This document shows, piece by piece, positions 1 to 7,340 of a stretch of DNA of 64,000 nt (position 1 is its first letter; every line of letters starts with the position of its first letter). Below the pieces are notes generated by a model, which was not told the origin of the DNA, did no database searches, and saw only the letters and a program-made list of their open reading frames with translations. This DNA is from an uncultured Collinsella sp. (lineage in GTDB: Bacteria > Actinomycetota > Coriobacteriia > Coriobacteriales > Coriobacteriaceae): assembly GCA_902490305.1 (NCBI GenBank), contig CABUDI010000001.1:1-64000 (forward strand), in the 5' to 3' direction. The position numbers and the translations under genes are program-made.

Positions 1-127
1 TTGTCGCAGCCCCGACCCGCGGTCACGAGCGGGGGCTCCTGTCGTTTCCGTGCCCTCGGATTGGGTCATAGTGTCTGTCCGTCCTCTGCCTGCGGCGTTG
101 CCTTGCTCCGGATGCGGTAATCATTGG

Positions 128-183
128 TAGTCATTGGGGACGTTCTTTAATGACTGGTCGTTTAAGAACGTCCCCAACGACTA
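128..183. repeat. Palindromic repeat, GGGGACGTTC family
   Basis: Inverted repeat whose arms contain GGGGACGTTCTT and AAGAACGTCCCC around a short TGACTGGTCG centre, with outer TAGTC/GACTA ends. Related copies are at 38666-38706 and in a cluster at 57036-57232. All copies are intergenic or at a gene end, which suggests a dispersed extragenic palindrome. No function is known to me. Confidence 0.8.
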
Positions 184-190
184 CCCAGAA

Positions 191-256
191 TGAGAGTGGA
201 TAATCTCCCGTTTTTAGCCTATACCAGCGCTAAAAGTGGCAGATTATCCACTCTCA
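191..256. repeat. 66-bp palindrome with 16-bp perfect arms
   Basis: TGAGAGTGGATAATCT at 191-206 pairs perfectly with its reverse complement at 241-256. The interior holds a second short inverted pair (TTTTAGC/GCTAAAA). The interior string CCCGTTTTTAGCC resembles the centre of the 58-bp palindromes near 44.1, 49.1 and 54.0 kb, although the arms are unrelated. Confidence 0.75.
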
Positions 257-405
257 TCGAGCAAGTGTCCGAAAATCCGCCCTCATTCCTTCTTAGGACC
301 CTCCGTCCCCGAGGATTCGAGACTCGCCTGCCGAATGGTCGATGCGGCCGTCCTGCGTCCATGTCACACTCAGGGGTGGCCTGACCCAACTTGGAAGGAG
401 CCTCC

Positions 406-1056
406 ATGAGCCTTGACAACGTAACCCTGCGCGCCGCCACGCTCGATGACCTGGCCGGCATCGCCGCCATCTACAACCAGCTGTGGTGCAACACGCTGCG
501 CAACCGCGGCGACGTCGAAGCCGCCGATTTCTGTGCGCGCTTCAACATTGCCATGCAGCTGCAGCGCTCCCCCATCGCGCTCGTTGCCGAAGCTGAAGAC
601 CGCATCATCGCCGCTTGCTGCATCGGCATCTTCGAAGACGGCAAACCACGCACCAATCCCACGTGGGAGCCCTGCTACAACGAGATGTTCGCCCAGGCAA
701 CCGAGATGGCAAAGACCGCCGATGCCAAGCTCGAAGGCTCGCTCTTTGGCGATAGCCGCGAGAAGGCAACAGCCGACCGCTTTGCCGCCACGGGCAACGA
801 ATATGCCCAGGGCCAGCTCAACCTGATCATCATCGTGCCCGAATGGCAGGGCAAGGGGCTCGGCCGTGCGCTCATCGACCTTGCGCGCGCCGAACTCGCC
901 AAAGCCGGGTGCACCAAATTCTTCCTGATGAGCGACTGCAACTCCGACTGGCAGTTCTACGAGCACCTCAACATGAAGCGCATCTTGGAGGATCACAGCC
1001 AGGACACCGGCGACGGATTTATCGTCTATATGTACGGAGGCGACACGCAGGATTAG
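406..1056 (+). CDS. GNAT-family N-acetyltransferase
   Basis: A 216-aa protein of the GCN5-related acetyltransferase superfamily, which moves an acyl group from acyl-CoA to an amine. The acetyl-CoA loop is visible as VPEWQGKGLGRALIDLARAE, a Q/RxxGxG/A-type motif, followed by the usual beta5 segment (CTKFFLMSDCNSDWQFYEHL) and an N-terminal LRAATLDDLAGIAAIYNQLW. The ATG at 406 is chosen because GGAAGGAG ends 5 bases before it. A TTG 15 bases upstream would lie on top of that site. It is monocistronic and convergent with the kinase-like remnant downstream. The substrate cannot be read from the sequence. Confidence 0.85.
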   Translation: MSLDNVTLRAATLDDLAGIAAIYNQLWCNTLRNRGDVEAADFCARFNIAMQLQRSPIALVAEAEDRIIAACCIGIFEDGKPRTNPTWEPCYNEMFAQATEMAKTADAKLEGSLFGDSREKATADRFAATGNEYAQGQLNLIIIVPEWQGKGLGRALIDLARAELAKAGCTKFFLMSDCNSDWQFYEHLNMKRILEDHSQDTGDGFIVYMYGGDTQD

Positions 1057-1101
1057 CCTGCGCGCCGCCTCACGGGCTTTCTCCAAGACAGCCCAAACCA
1101 A

Positions 1102-1596
1102 TCAGCCAAGACGAGCTAACAGGGCGCGCTCTCCTCGACAATAGGGACATTCATTCTGCAAAGCGTGGTGCAAATGACCACGCGGGCACTCAACCGTCTC
1201 GGATAGATACCGGTCAAGCAGGCGCGCCCATGTGCGTGCGTCAAGACGCTCCTCCGCCCTGCCATACAGCGATCGACGGAGTGCCTCGCCCATAAGGCCG
1301 CTAAAATCATCGAGCTCAAGAGCGTACTTTGGGACAACGTATCCGACCAACGTCCCCACAAACGGGCTGCGCCCATTACACACGCAGCTGTTTATCGATG
1401 GTGCAGGCGGAATGTCGTCGTCATCCAGGTCAAATATGTCCAAGTCCAGCTCGCCAGAAGCGTATGGGTGTATTCCGCGGTTGAGCATCTTAAAGATATG
1501 GACTGCGAGTCCAAAGTCATCCGTCTGAGGCGTAAACACGGGGGCATTCGTGGACGCCGCCAAGCTCTCGAAATCGCTGATGCCGGCTATCTCCAT
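1102..1596 (-). pseudogene. C-terminal remnant of a protein-kinase-like protein
   Basis: Encodes 164 residues that match only the C-lobe and tail of a bacterial eukaryotic-type kinase-like family. DDFGLAVHIFKMLNRGIHPY corresponds to the conserved D-x-F/W-A-L-A-V-x-I-F helix. The tail carries the paired Cys/His element seen in that family, VECPRGHLHH followed by CPYC. The ATP-binding lobe and catalytic loop are absent, and a TAA codon lies two codons before the ATG, so no in-frame N-terminus exists here. No good ribosome binding site is seen. I read it as a decayed gene. A short functional protein is possible but less likely. Confidence 0.55.
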
Positions 1597-1671
1597 GAGT
1601 TAAAGCACTCGAAGGCAATATAACCGGGAGCGGCGCATGCAGTCCTATGTGTCACATCCGAAAGCGCAAAG

Positions 1672-1977
1672 CTATACGAGCGCCTTGATCGTATCCATAC
1701 CCGCACGCGCCGAAACCTCGCAGTCCTTCTGCCCGTTGAGCACGCACTCGAGCAGCGTATCGTATGCGCGCTGGGCTTCGGGAGCCAGATGCGCCCTGTT
1801 AAACATGCCCTCGGGTCGCACGTTTCCCTTCGAATCGATTATACAAGCCCCCAATCTGTTTGGTTTCCCCAGATTGTGTGCCCGCACACCCAAGCCGCAC
1901 GGCCCGCCGTTCAGCTGAAACCACCACACAAAAAGTCCGCCGACCATTGAAGTCGGCGGACTTTCGCGTGCGGACAA
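1672..1977 (-). pseudogene. Possible gene remnant, unrecognised
   Basis: An open frame of 101 codons. The first 15 or so codons lie within a terminator hairpin, so the true coding part, if any, starts later. The visible segment RAHNLGKPNRLGACIIDSKG and the tail CEVSARAGMDTIKALV look protein-like and vaguely resemble the end of a Gfo/Idh/MocA oxidoreductase, but this is a weak impression. No ribosome binding site supports an internal start. Together with the neighbouring kinase-like remnant, it suggests a degraded segment between 1.1 and 2.0 kb. Confidence 0.3.
1932..1969. terminator. Bidirectional terminator after aguA copy 1
   Basis: AAAGTCCGCCGAC and GTCGGCGGACTTT form a 13-bp GC-rich stem around a short CATTGAA loop. 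A-rich and T-rich flanks are present on both sides. It sits just beyond the 3' end of the minus-strand agmatine deiminase gene. Confidence 0.85.
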
Positions 1978-2002
1978 TCAAGCACTGTTCACCATGGAAC
2001 TG

Positions 2003-3124
2003 CTATTTACAGCGCGCCTTGGGCTGCTGCTGGGTGATGCAGTGGATGTTGCCGCCACCATAGATGACCTCGCGCGTCATGATGCCGATGACCTCGCGAT
2101 CCGGATAGGCGGCTTGGATATCCTTGAGTGCCTGGGCATCGTTGGGGTCGCCAAACTGTGGCACCAGCACCGCCCCGTTGATGGGCAAGAAGTTGAGGTA
2201 GCTGGGCTCAAAGGCGTCCTCGGGAGTACGCGGCAGCACACCCTCGACCGGATCGATGGTCGATGCCTCCTCCTCGGTCATATATACCGAGGTCGCAGGC
2301 ATAATCACCTTGTGGATCTTGAGCTTGCGGCCACGGGCATCCGTCGTCTCGGAAAGCGTCTTATACGCCTCTTGGCACTCCTTGTAGAACTTATGGTTGG
2401 GATCATCGGTCCACATGCAGCAGACCTCGCCGGGCGCACTAAAGCATGCGACGTCGTCCACGTGCCCGTTGGTCTCAAACGGGTCGATGCCATCCTTGAT
2501 CCAAATGACCTTCTCGATGCCCAGGTACTCGGCAAGCTTCTCCTCGATCTGCTCCTTGGTGTACTGGGGGTTGCGGTCCTCATTGAGCAGGCACATCTCG
2601 GTGGTCACCACGGTGCCCTGGCCGTCGCAGTTAAACGAGCCACCCTCGAGGATATAATCCTCGGGACGATAGCGGTTAACCTGCTCGAGCTGTGCCACCT
2701 GCAGGCCAATGGAAGCGTCCTTGTCCCACGGGAAATACAGGCCGTCAATGAAACCGCCGTAAGCATTAAAGTGGAAGTGCGAAAGAGCAACCTCACCATT
2801 GTCATTAACGAGGAACGCCGGGCCGGGGTCGCGAATCCAGCTGTCGTTGTACTCCATGTGGATAACGCGCACGTTCTCAACGCCGTCGAAGATCTCACAC
2901 ACCGCGGGGAAGTCTTCAGTGTTGACGCCCACAGTGATGGGCTGAAAACGTGCAACGGTCTTGATGATCTCGGTGAAGACCTTCTGCGCCGGCTTGGCGC
3001 CGCAGCGCCACACATCCGAGCGATGCGGCCACAGAATCCAGGTACGCTCCTGCTCCTCATACTCGCCGGGCATATAGAACCCGTCCTTCTTAGGTGTGGA
3101 CTCACTCTCGTAGATGGTCTTCAT
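2003..3124 (-). CDS. aguA: Agmatine deiminase (copy 1)
   Basis: A 373-aa cytosolic enzyme of the peptidyl-arginine-deiminase-like fold that converts agmatine and water to N-carbamoylputrescine and ammonia. Family landmarks are complete: MPGEYEEQERTWILWPHRSD near the N-terminus, DSWIRDPGP, FNAYGG, the ETNGHVDD acid/histidine block and the nucleophilic Cys362 in GGGNIHCITQQQP. Length matches the family. AGGAG precedes the ATG. It stands alone, about 9.4 kb from its paralogue at 12.5 kb and divergent from a LuxR gene that may control it. The two copies keep all catalytic motifs but differ in the middle: this one lacks the insertion found in copy 2. Confidence 0.95.
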   Translation of the reverse strand: MKTIYESESTPKKDGFYMPGEYEEQERTWILWPHRSDVWRCGAKPAQKVFTEIIKTVARFQPITVGVNTEDFPAVCEIFDGVENVRVIHMEYNDSWIRDPGPAFLVNDNGEVALSHFHFNAYGGFIDGLYFPWDKDASIGLQVAQLEQVNRYRPEDYILEGGSFNCDGQGTVVTTEMCLLNEDRNPQYTKEQIEEKLAEYLGIEKVIWIKDGIDPFETNGHVDDVACFSAPGEVCCMWTDDPNHKFYKECQEAYKTLSETTDARGRKLKIHKVIMPATSVYMTEEEASTIDPVEGVLPRTPEDAFEPSYLNFLPINGAVLVPQFGDPNDAQALKDIQAAYPDREVIGIMTREVIYGGGNIHCITQQQPKARCK

Positions 3125-3302
3125 TTCAAGCTCCTAAATCTCGGTGCTTTTGCTTGACGAGACCATGATGCGGCCGCACCGAGATGTTCTCAATGGTCCC
3201 TCGAGCCCCTTTCAGCGACCGACGGTATACCATTCGCTGACCTAAAGTTCTATTCAGGCCGAGAACATGACATACTGGGTTCCACAATGGAAAGGATGCC
3301 CT

Positions 3303-4106
3303 ATGCCCCCATGCAATAAACAGCAGACTATTGAGTTGGACAGTACGACCTGGACTGCTCTCAACGAGCTCGCGCTTGCAATCCACGCATCACACGGTGT
3401 CGATAAGCTGCAAAAGGAGACCCTCGAGGGAACGACAGGGCTCGTGCCCCATCGGATCGCCATGTTCGACCTGATCGAGGCGGCGGGCAGTGATGCCCCA
3501 CGCTACGTCCACCCCGCAAGCAGCGGAATGGACGACCGCGCACTGAGCGACTACTACAACCGCTACGCCGCGATGGACTATACAACATGGAGCTTTGACT
3601 TACATAAGGTCGGCGTCTACCGCGACCTCGACCTCGTCGACATCGAGCGACGCGATGCCACGCCCATCTATCGCAAATGGATGGAACCGCAGGGCGTCTA
3701 CTTTGGCTGTACGGCCACGCTCGCGCACAACGACAGCCCGCTAGGAAGCATCACCCTGTTTCGTGAACGCACGGCCGGAGACTTCACCGACACCGAGCTC
3801 GCAATCCTGCTCGAAGTCGCTCGGCACGCGAGCCTCGCGCTCGCCAACCTCTATCCTCGGGGCATTAAACTCACCCAGACAGAAGACACAAACCAGCTAA
3901 ATGCTTTCATTACAGAACACAATATCCAACCGCGCGAAGCCGAAGTCATGCGGCTCATGCTCGACGGCAAAACGAACAAACAGATGGCAAACGAGCTATT
4001 CATAAGCGAGTCAACCGTCAAGAAGCATGTCAACGCCATCTATCGCAAGCTCGGCGTCAGCAACCGCCTGGGCCTCATGACTGCCACGCAAAACATCCCG
4101 CGATAA
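3303..4106 (+). CDS. LuxR-family regulator with GAF-like sensor domain
   Basis: A 267-aa cytosolic transcription regulator. Residues about 1-190 form a GAF/autoinducer-type sensory region, ending in the typical helix DFTDTELAILLEVARHASLALANLY. The C-terminus is a LuxR helix-turn-helix (NIQPREAEVMRLMLDGKTNK, then MANELFISESTVKKHVNAIY). The ATG at 3303 follows GGAAAGGA by 6 bases. An in-frame ATG at 3267 has no such site. The gene is divergent from aguA copy 1 with about 180 bp between them, so control of aguA is plausible, but the ligand is unknown. Confidence 0.85.
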   Translation: MPPCNKQQTIELDSTTWTALNELALAIHASHGVDKLQKETLEGTTGLVPHRIAMFDLIEAAGSDAPRYVHPASSGMDDRALSDYYNRYAAMDYTTWSFDLHKVGVYRDLDLVDIERRDATPIYRKWMEPQGVYFGCTATLAHNDSPLGSITLFRERTAGDFTDTELAILLEVARHASLALANLYPRGIKLTQTEDTNQLNAFITEHNIQPREAEVMRLMLDGKTNKQMANELFISESTVKKHVNAIYRKLGVSNRLGLMTATQNIPR

Positions 4107-4108
4107 AA

Positions 4109-4140
4109 AAGGGCGCCCTCCATGCAGAGAACGCCCTTCG
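4109..4140 (+). terminator. Terminator after LuxR gene
   Basis: AGGGCG and CGCCCTT form a short stem immediately after the stop codon of the LuxR gene, preceded by an A run and followed by TCGATTTC. It is a modest Rho-independent terminator. Confidence 0.55.
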
Positions 4141-4182
4141 ATTTCGCCATTTGAATTAGTGTCGGCTCTGGCTCAAAGAGTA

Positions 4183-4463
4183 GACAGGTTTATTTTGGCA
4201 GGTTTTATCTGGGCAAATGTCAGCCGCCGCGAGGGAGCTGCCTTCCCTCGCGGCGGTCTTCTAACAGAAAAAACCAAGTGAGTAGGCTTTTTGCAGGAGG
4301 TCAAGCACGCCCCAAAACGCCACAGCTCTGACCTGCGGTTTTATTGAGCATTTGTCGCGATGTGCTCGGCATATCCAAATAAGTCTACTCACTTGCATCT
4401 AAGACGCACCAGATAGGCAAAAAACCGCCGCAAAAGGGGCCGGTTCCCTTCGCGGCTGTTGTT
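4183..4463. repeat. 281-bp intergenic module, copy 1
   Basis: Nearly the same sequence recurs at 18073-18354. It has three parts: a strong hairpin (CCGCCGCGAGGGA at 4224-4236 with TCCCTCGCGGCGG at 4244-4256), a 121-bp core at 4275-4395 bounded by CAAGTGAGTAG and CTACTCACTTG, and a degenerate third hairpin at 4424-4462. The stretch otherwise has no gene. The first hairpin can act as a terminator. The core could be a structured RNA or a non-autonomous mobile element. Confidence 0.85.
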
Positions 4464-4478
4464 AATGCGCCGAGCTTG

Positions 4479-5648
4479 TTATCGTAAAAGCCAATCACGC
4501 GCCGAAACCACACTACAGTCTTTCGACTCATACGTTGAGTCCACGCGGGCCACAACATAGCGCGCATCTTTTGCAATGTCGATCTCATCGCATACAGTCT
4601 GTAGATGGCGGGCGTACTTATCGTGATACGTTCTGGATGATTTTATTTCGATAGCCTTGGGACTCCCTGAGTTTGTACAGTCGAGCAAATCGATTTCACG
4701 CTTGCTGTCGTCCCTATAGAAATACAGCTCGGGATTCTCGCCCACGTTGAGATGGCTCTTCGCCGTTTCGGAAACGATGAGGTTTTCGAAAACGGCCCCC
4801 AGATAAGGGCTCTCCAATAGTTGCTCCAGTGATCCAATTTTGAGCAAGTAGCAGAGCAGCCCCGTGTCGTAAAAATAGAGCTTGGGCGTTTTAGTTAGAC
4901 GCTTCTTGGCATTTGCATAATAGGGCTGCAGCGAAAACGTCAGGTAGCTCTGCTCCAGGATGGACAACCAGCTTTTAATGGTCGATACGCTCACGCCCGT
5001 ATCTCGAGAAAGCGAGGATATATTGATGAGGGCACCGACGCTCTGAGCAATTATGGACAGAAACTTATGAAACTCCGCCTTATTGCGCACATCAAGCAAG
5101 CCCACAACATCGCGCTCAACATAGGTATCGATATAGCTGGGAAAATAAACCGAGGACGGCATTCCGGCGGAACGCAGGCGAGGGTATCCCCCTTCGAGCG
5201 CGAACAAATCCACTTCCAGCTGCCCCTGCTGGCCCCTCTCCGCTTCTCGAAACGATAATGGCAGCAATTTTAAGATCCCGACTCGCCCGGCAAGAGACTG
5301 CCCGATGCTTTTCATCATCAAAAAGTTTTGCGAGCCTGTAAGGATGTATTGACCGGCGTCTCCCCGCTCATCCGAAACAACCTGGATCATTGAAAACAAA
5401 TCCGGGGCGTATTGCGCCTCATCGATGATGAGTCCGCCCTTTCGGTTGCGGATAAAACTCACCGGATCCTCCAAGGCCGCGCGCCTCGTTTGAGGGTCCT
5501 CAAGCGTGACGTAGGAATAGTCGGGAAAGGCATGCCGAACCAGCGTAGACTTACCGCTCTGCCTAGGCCCTGTCAACGACACAACAGGAAACCAGCCTGC
5601 CATGCGAATGAGCAACTCATGCAAATCCCTGTTAATGAACTCAGCCAT
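4479..5648 (-). CDS. AAA ATPase with DUF4143 domain (copy 1)
   Basis: A 389-aa P-loop ATPase. The N-terminal AAA module shows Walker A GPRQSGKST and Walker B GGLIIDEAQ, followed by YILTGSQNF (sensor 1) and LAGRVGILKLLPLSFRE. The C-terminal DUF4143 region ends in a nuclease-like fold trace (YFYRDDSKREIDLLDC, then AIEIKSS). The family is widespread and poorly understood. The ATG at 5648 is chosen because AAGGGG lies 7 bases upstream. The open frame runs 25 codons further but there it covers out-of-register 23-bp repeats (5674-5734), which look like promoter DNA. It is monocistronic. A second such ATPase lies at 32683. Confidence 0.85.
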   Translation of the reverse strand: MAEFINRDLHELLIRMAGWFPVVSLTGPRQSGKSTLVRHAFPDYSYVTLEDPQTRRAALEDPVSFIRNRKGGLIIDEAQYAPDLFSMIQVVSDERGDAGQYILTGSQNFLMMKSIGQSLAGRVGILKLLPLSFREAERGQQGQLEVDLFALEGGYPRLRSAGMPSSVYFPSYIDTYVERDVVGLLDVRNKAEFHKFLSIIAQSVGALINISSLSRDTGVSVSTIKSWLSILEQSYLTFSLQPYYANAKKRLTKTPKLYFYDTGLLCYLLKIGSLEQLLESPYLGAVFENLIVSETAKSHLNVGENPELYFYRDDSKREIDLLDCTNSGSPKAIEIKSSRTYHDKYARHLQTVCDEIDIAKDARYVVARVDSTYESKDCSVVSARDWLLR

Positions 5649-5673
5649 ATCAACGCCCCTTATTACGCTGTTG

Positions 5674-5734
5674 CCATAATCGAATAGTTTCATTCGCCAT
5701 AATCTTATAGTAGCCTTTACCACAATCTTATAGT
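5674..5734 (-). promoter_or_regulatory. Three 23-bp-period repeats upstream of DUF4143 ATPase
   Basis: Three copies begin at 5674, 5697 and 5720, written on the plus strand as CCATAATCGAATAGT, CCATAATCTTATAGT and CCACAATCTTATAGT. On the coding (minus) strand each holds an ACTATAAGATT-like string that could serve as a -10 element. A period of 23 is not a multiple of 3, which argues against coding. Likely an autoregulatory operator array (inference). Confidence 0.65.
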
Positions 5735-5789
5735 AGCCCAGTTCAAAAGCATTATTTATAGAGCCGAAATCTCAGACCCTAAATAACAA

Positions 5790-5829
5790 AAGCCACCACA
5801 ATGGGGACTGTCCCCATTGTGGTGGCTTG
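5790..5829. terminator. Strong terminator after MATE gene
   Basis: AGCCACCACAATGGGGAC and its exact complement form an 18-bp stem with almost no loop. On the minus strand it is followed by TTTGTTATT. It lies just beyond the 3' end of the MATE gene. Confidence 0.85.
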
Positions 5830-5876
5830 CAGGCGAGTTAACTTGTTCGACTATCGTATGCCAGCCATGTCCGAGC

Positions 5877-7253
5877 CTAGAGCGTGGCAAGGCGCTTGGA
5901 CTCGTGCGCGGCGAGCGCAATGGAGATGATGCCGGTAATGGCATCGGCCACCACCAGGGCGATCCACACGCCCTCGACACCCATCATGTTGCCGAGGAGG
6001 TACATAAGCGGCACCGAGCAGATCACATAGCGAAGCAGGCCCGCAAACGTGGCGACACCCACCTTCTCGACCGCCTGGAAATACATCGACATGGTCATGG
6101 CAAGATAGCCCAGGGCAACAGCCAGGATGACAGTACGCGTGGCGTTGGCGGCAACCTCAACGAGCGCAGGATCGCTGCCGGCAAAGAAGGCGCACACCGG
6201 GGTGGCGGCAAGCCAGAGCGCGACGGTGACCAGCGCCAGCGTCACAACCTGGTACTTAAGCGTGCAGGAGAGCGTCTCCTTAAGGCGTGCCCAAGCCTTT
6301 GCGCCGGCGTTGAAGGCAGCGATGGGCTGCAGACCGTAGGAGAAGCACTGGGCAACCATCATGGTAATGTAGAGGATGTAGCCGTTGATCACGCCAAAGG
6401 CTGCGATGTAGAGCGAGCCCATGTCGCCGCCGAGCGAACCCAAAAGCGAGTTGGCAACGGTATTAAAGATAAAGGTCGCGCCCTGGACCAGGAAGAACGG
6501 GAAGCCGATCTTGAAGATCTGGCCGCAGATGGCGAGGTCGAGCTTAAGGTCGGCCAGGCTAATCTGGAGCTGGGACTTTTTGCCCCCGATGAACCAGAAG
6601 ATACCGATGGCCCAGATACCGATGGAAAGCCCGTAGTACACGCCGGCGCCCATAACGCCAAACTTGAGCACAAACGTGGAAAGCGCGAGCCAACAGATGG
6701 CGACGATGGCCGAAACGGTCATGAGGTTGGCCTGGATCTGAACCTTCTCGTCCACACGCATCACAGCGGTGATCATCTGGCCAATGACCGTGAGCGGCAG
6801 CAGCACGGCGAAGGTGCGCACGCCGGCAACGGTATCGGCCATGATGTCGGGCGTGGCGCCAAAGAATGTGCAGATGGGCTCGGTAAACACTGCCATCACC
6901 ACAGCAAGCAGCACACTCACGATCGTGGTGAGCCAAAAGCCCTGGCTAAAAGCCTTGCTTGCGCCCTTGATGTCGCCGGCACCCAAAAGGTTGCCCACCA
7001 CGGCGGGCACGCCGGTGCCAAACAGGTTGCCAAAGGCCAGGTTGATGTACTCGACCGACATAATGATCGAGACACAGGCCAGGCCGTGGGCACCTAGGCC
7101 CCAACCCATCACGAGGCCCTCAAGGACCACCATGATGATCTGGGCGAGCATGCCCTGGCCGGTGACGATGGTGTACTTACGCACCAGACCGGGAATCGGT
7201 TGGGAGGCGAGCTCGCGCTCCTCCTCCACGGCAGCGGTTACTTCTTCTGCCAT
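5877..7253 (-). CDS. MATE-family multidrug/metabolite exporter
   Basis: A 458-aa polytopic inner-membrane protein of the MATE superfamily, expected to have 12 helices and to export cationic compounds against Na+ or H+. Family features include the N-terminal PGLVRKYTIVTGQGMLAQII and the repeated GTGVPAVVGNLLGAGD (helix 2-3 loop) and YGLQPIAAFNAGAK motifs of the two halves. The ATG at 7253 is chosen because AGGGGAG is placed correctly. An upstream in-frame start would overlap the upstream gene's 3' region without a site. It follows the amidohydrolase gene by 87 bp on the same strand, so the two are probably co-transcribed. Substrate unknown. Confidence 0.9.
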   Translation of the reverse strand: MAEEVTAAVEEERELASQPIPGLVRKYTIVTGQGMLAQIIMVVLEGLVMGWGLGAHGLACVSIIMSVEYINLAFGNLFGTGVPAVVGNLLGAGDIKGASKAFSQGFWLTTIVSVLLAVVMAVFTEPICTFFGATPDIMADTVAGVRTFAVLLPLTVIGQMITAVMRVDEKVQIQANLMTVSAIVAICWLALSTFVLKFGVMGAGVYYGLSIGIWAIGIFWFIGGKKSQLQISLADLKLDLAICGQIFKIGFPFFLVQGATFIFNTVANSLLGSLGGDMGSLYIAAFGVINGYILYITMMVAQCFSYGLQPIAAFNAGAKAWARLKETLSCTLKYQVVTLALVTVALWLAATPVCAFFAGSDPALVEVAANATRTVILAVALGYLAMTMSMYFQAVEKVGVATFAGLLRYVICSVPLMYLLGNMMGVEGVWIALVVADAITGIISIALAAHESKRLATL

Positions 7254-7340
7254 TGTTCTCCCCTTTCCTTGAGAGAGTAGTGCTGAATGGATGTCAGGCG
7301 GCTGACAACTGGCACCAAACCGCCCAATCAAACGATGGCG

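Larger units (their letters stand above)
1..405. other. Gene-free 5' region with two palindromes
   Basis: No convincing gene. A weak hairpin (CCCGC/GCGGG) lies near 14-36. A long palindrome at 128-183 belongs to a repeat family found again near 38.67 kb and 57.04-57.23 kb. A second palindrome spans 191-256. A 64-codon ORF at 190-384 runs through the second palindrome, has no ribosome binding site and is not accepted as a gene. Confidence 0.7.

Noticed and set aside
190..384. 64-codon ORF at the window start
   Set aside because: It begins inside a palindrome and has no ribosome binding site or recognisable product.
1994..3157. 387-codon plus-strand ORF opposite aguA copy 1
   Set aside because: Antisense shadow; the minus strand carries every agmatine deiminase motif.
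5817..7097. 426-codon plus-strand ORF opposite the MATE gene
   Set aside because: Low-complexity, His/Gly/Asp-rich translation typical of the antisense of a GC-rich gene. The minus strand encodes a clear MATE transporter.
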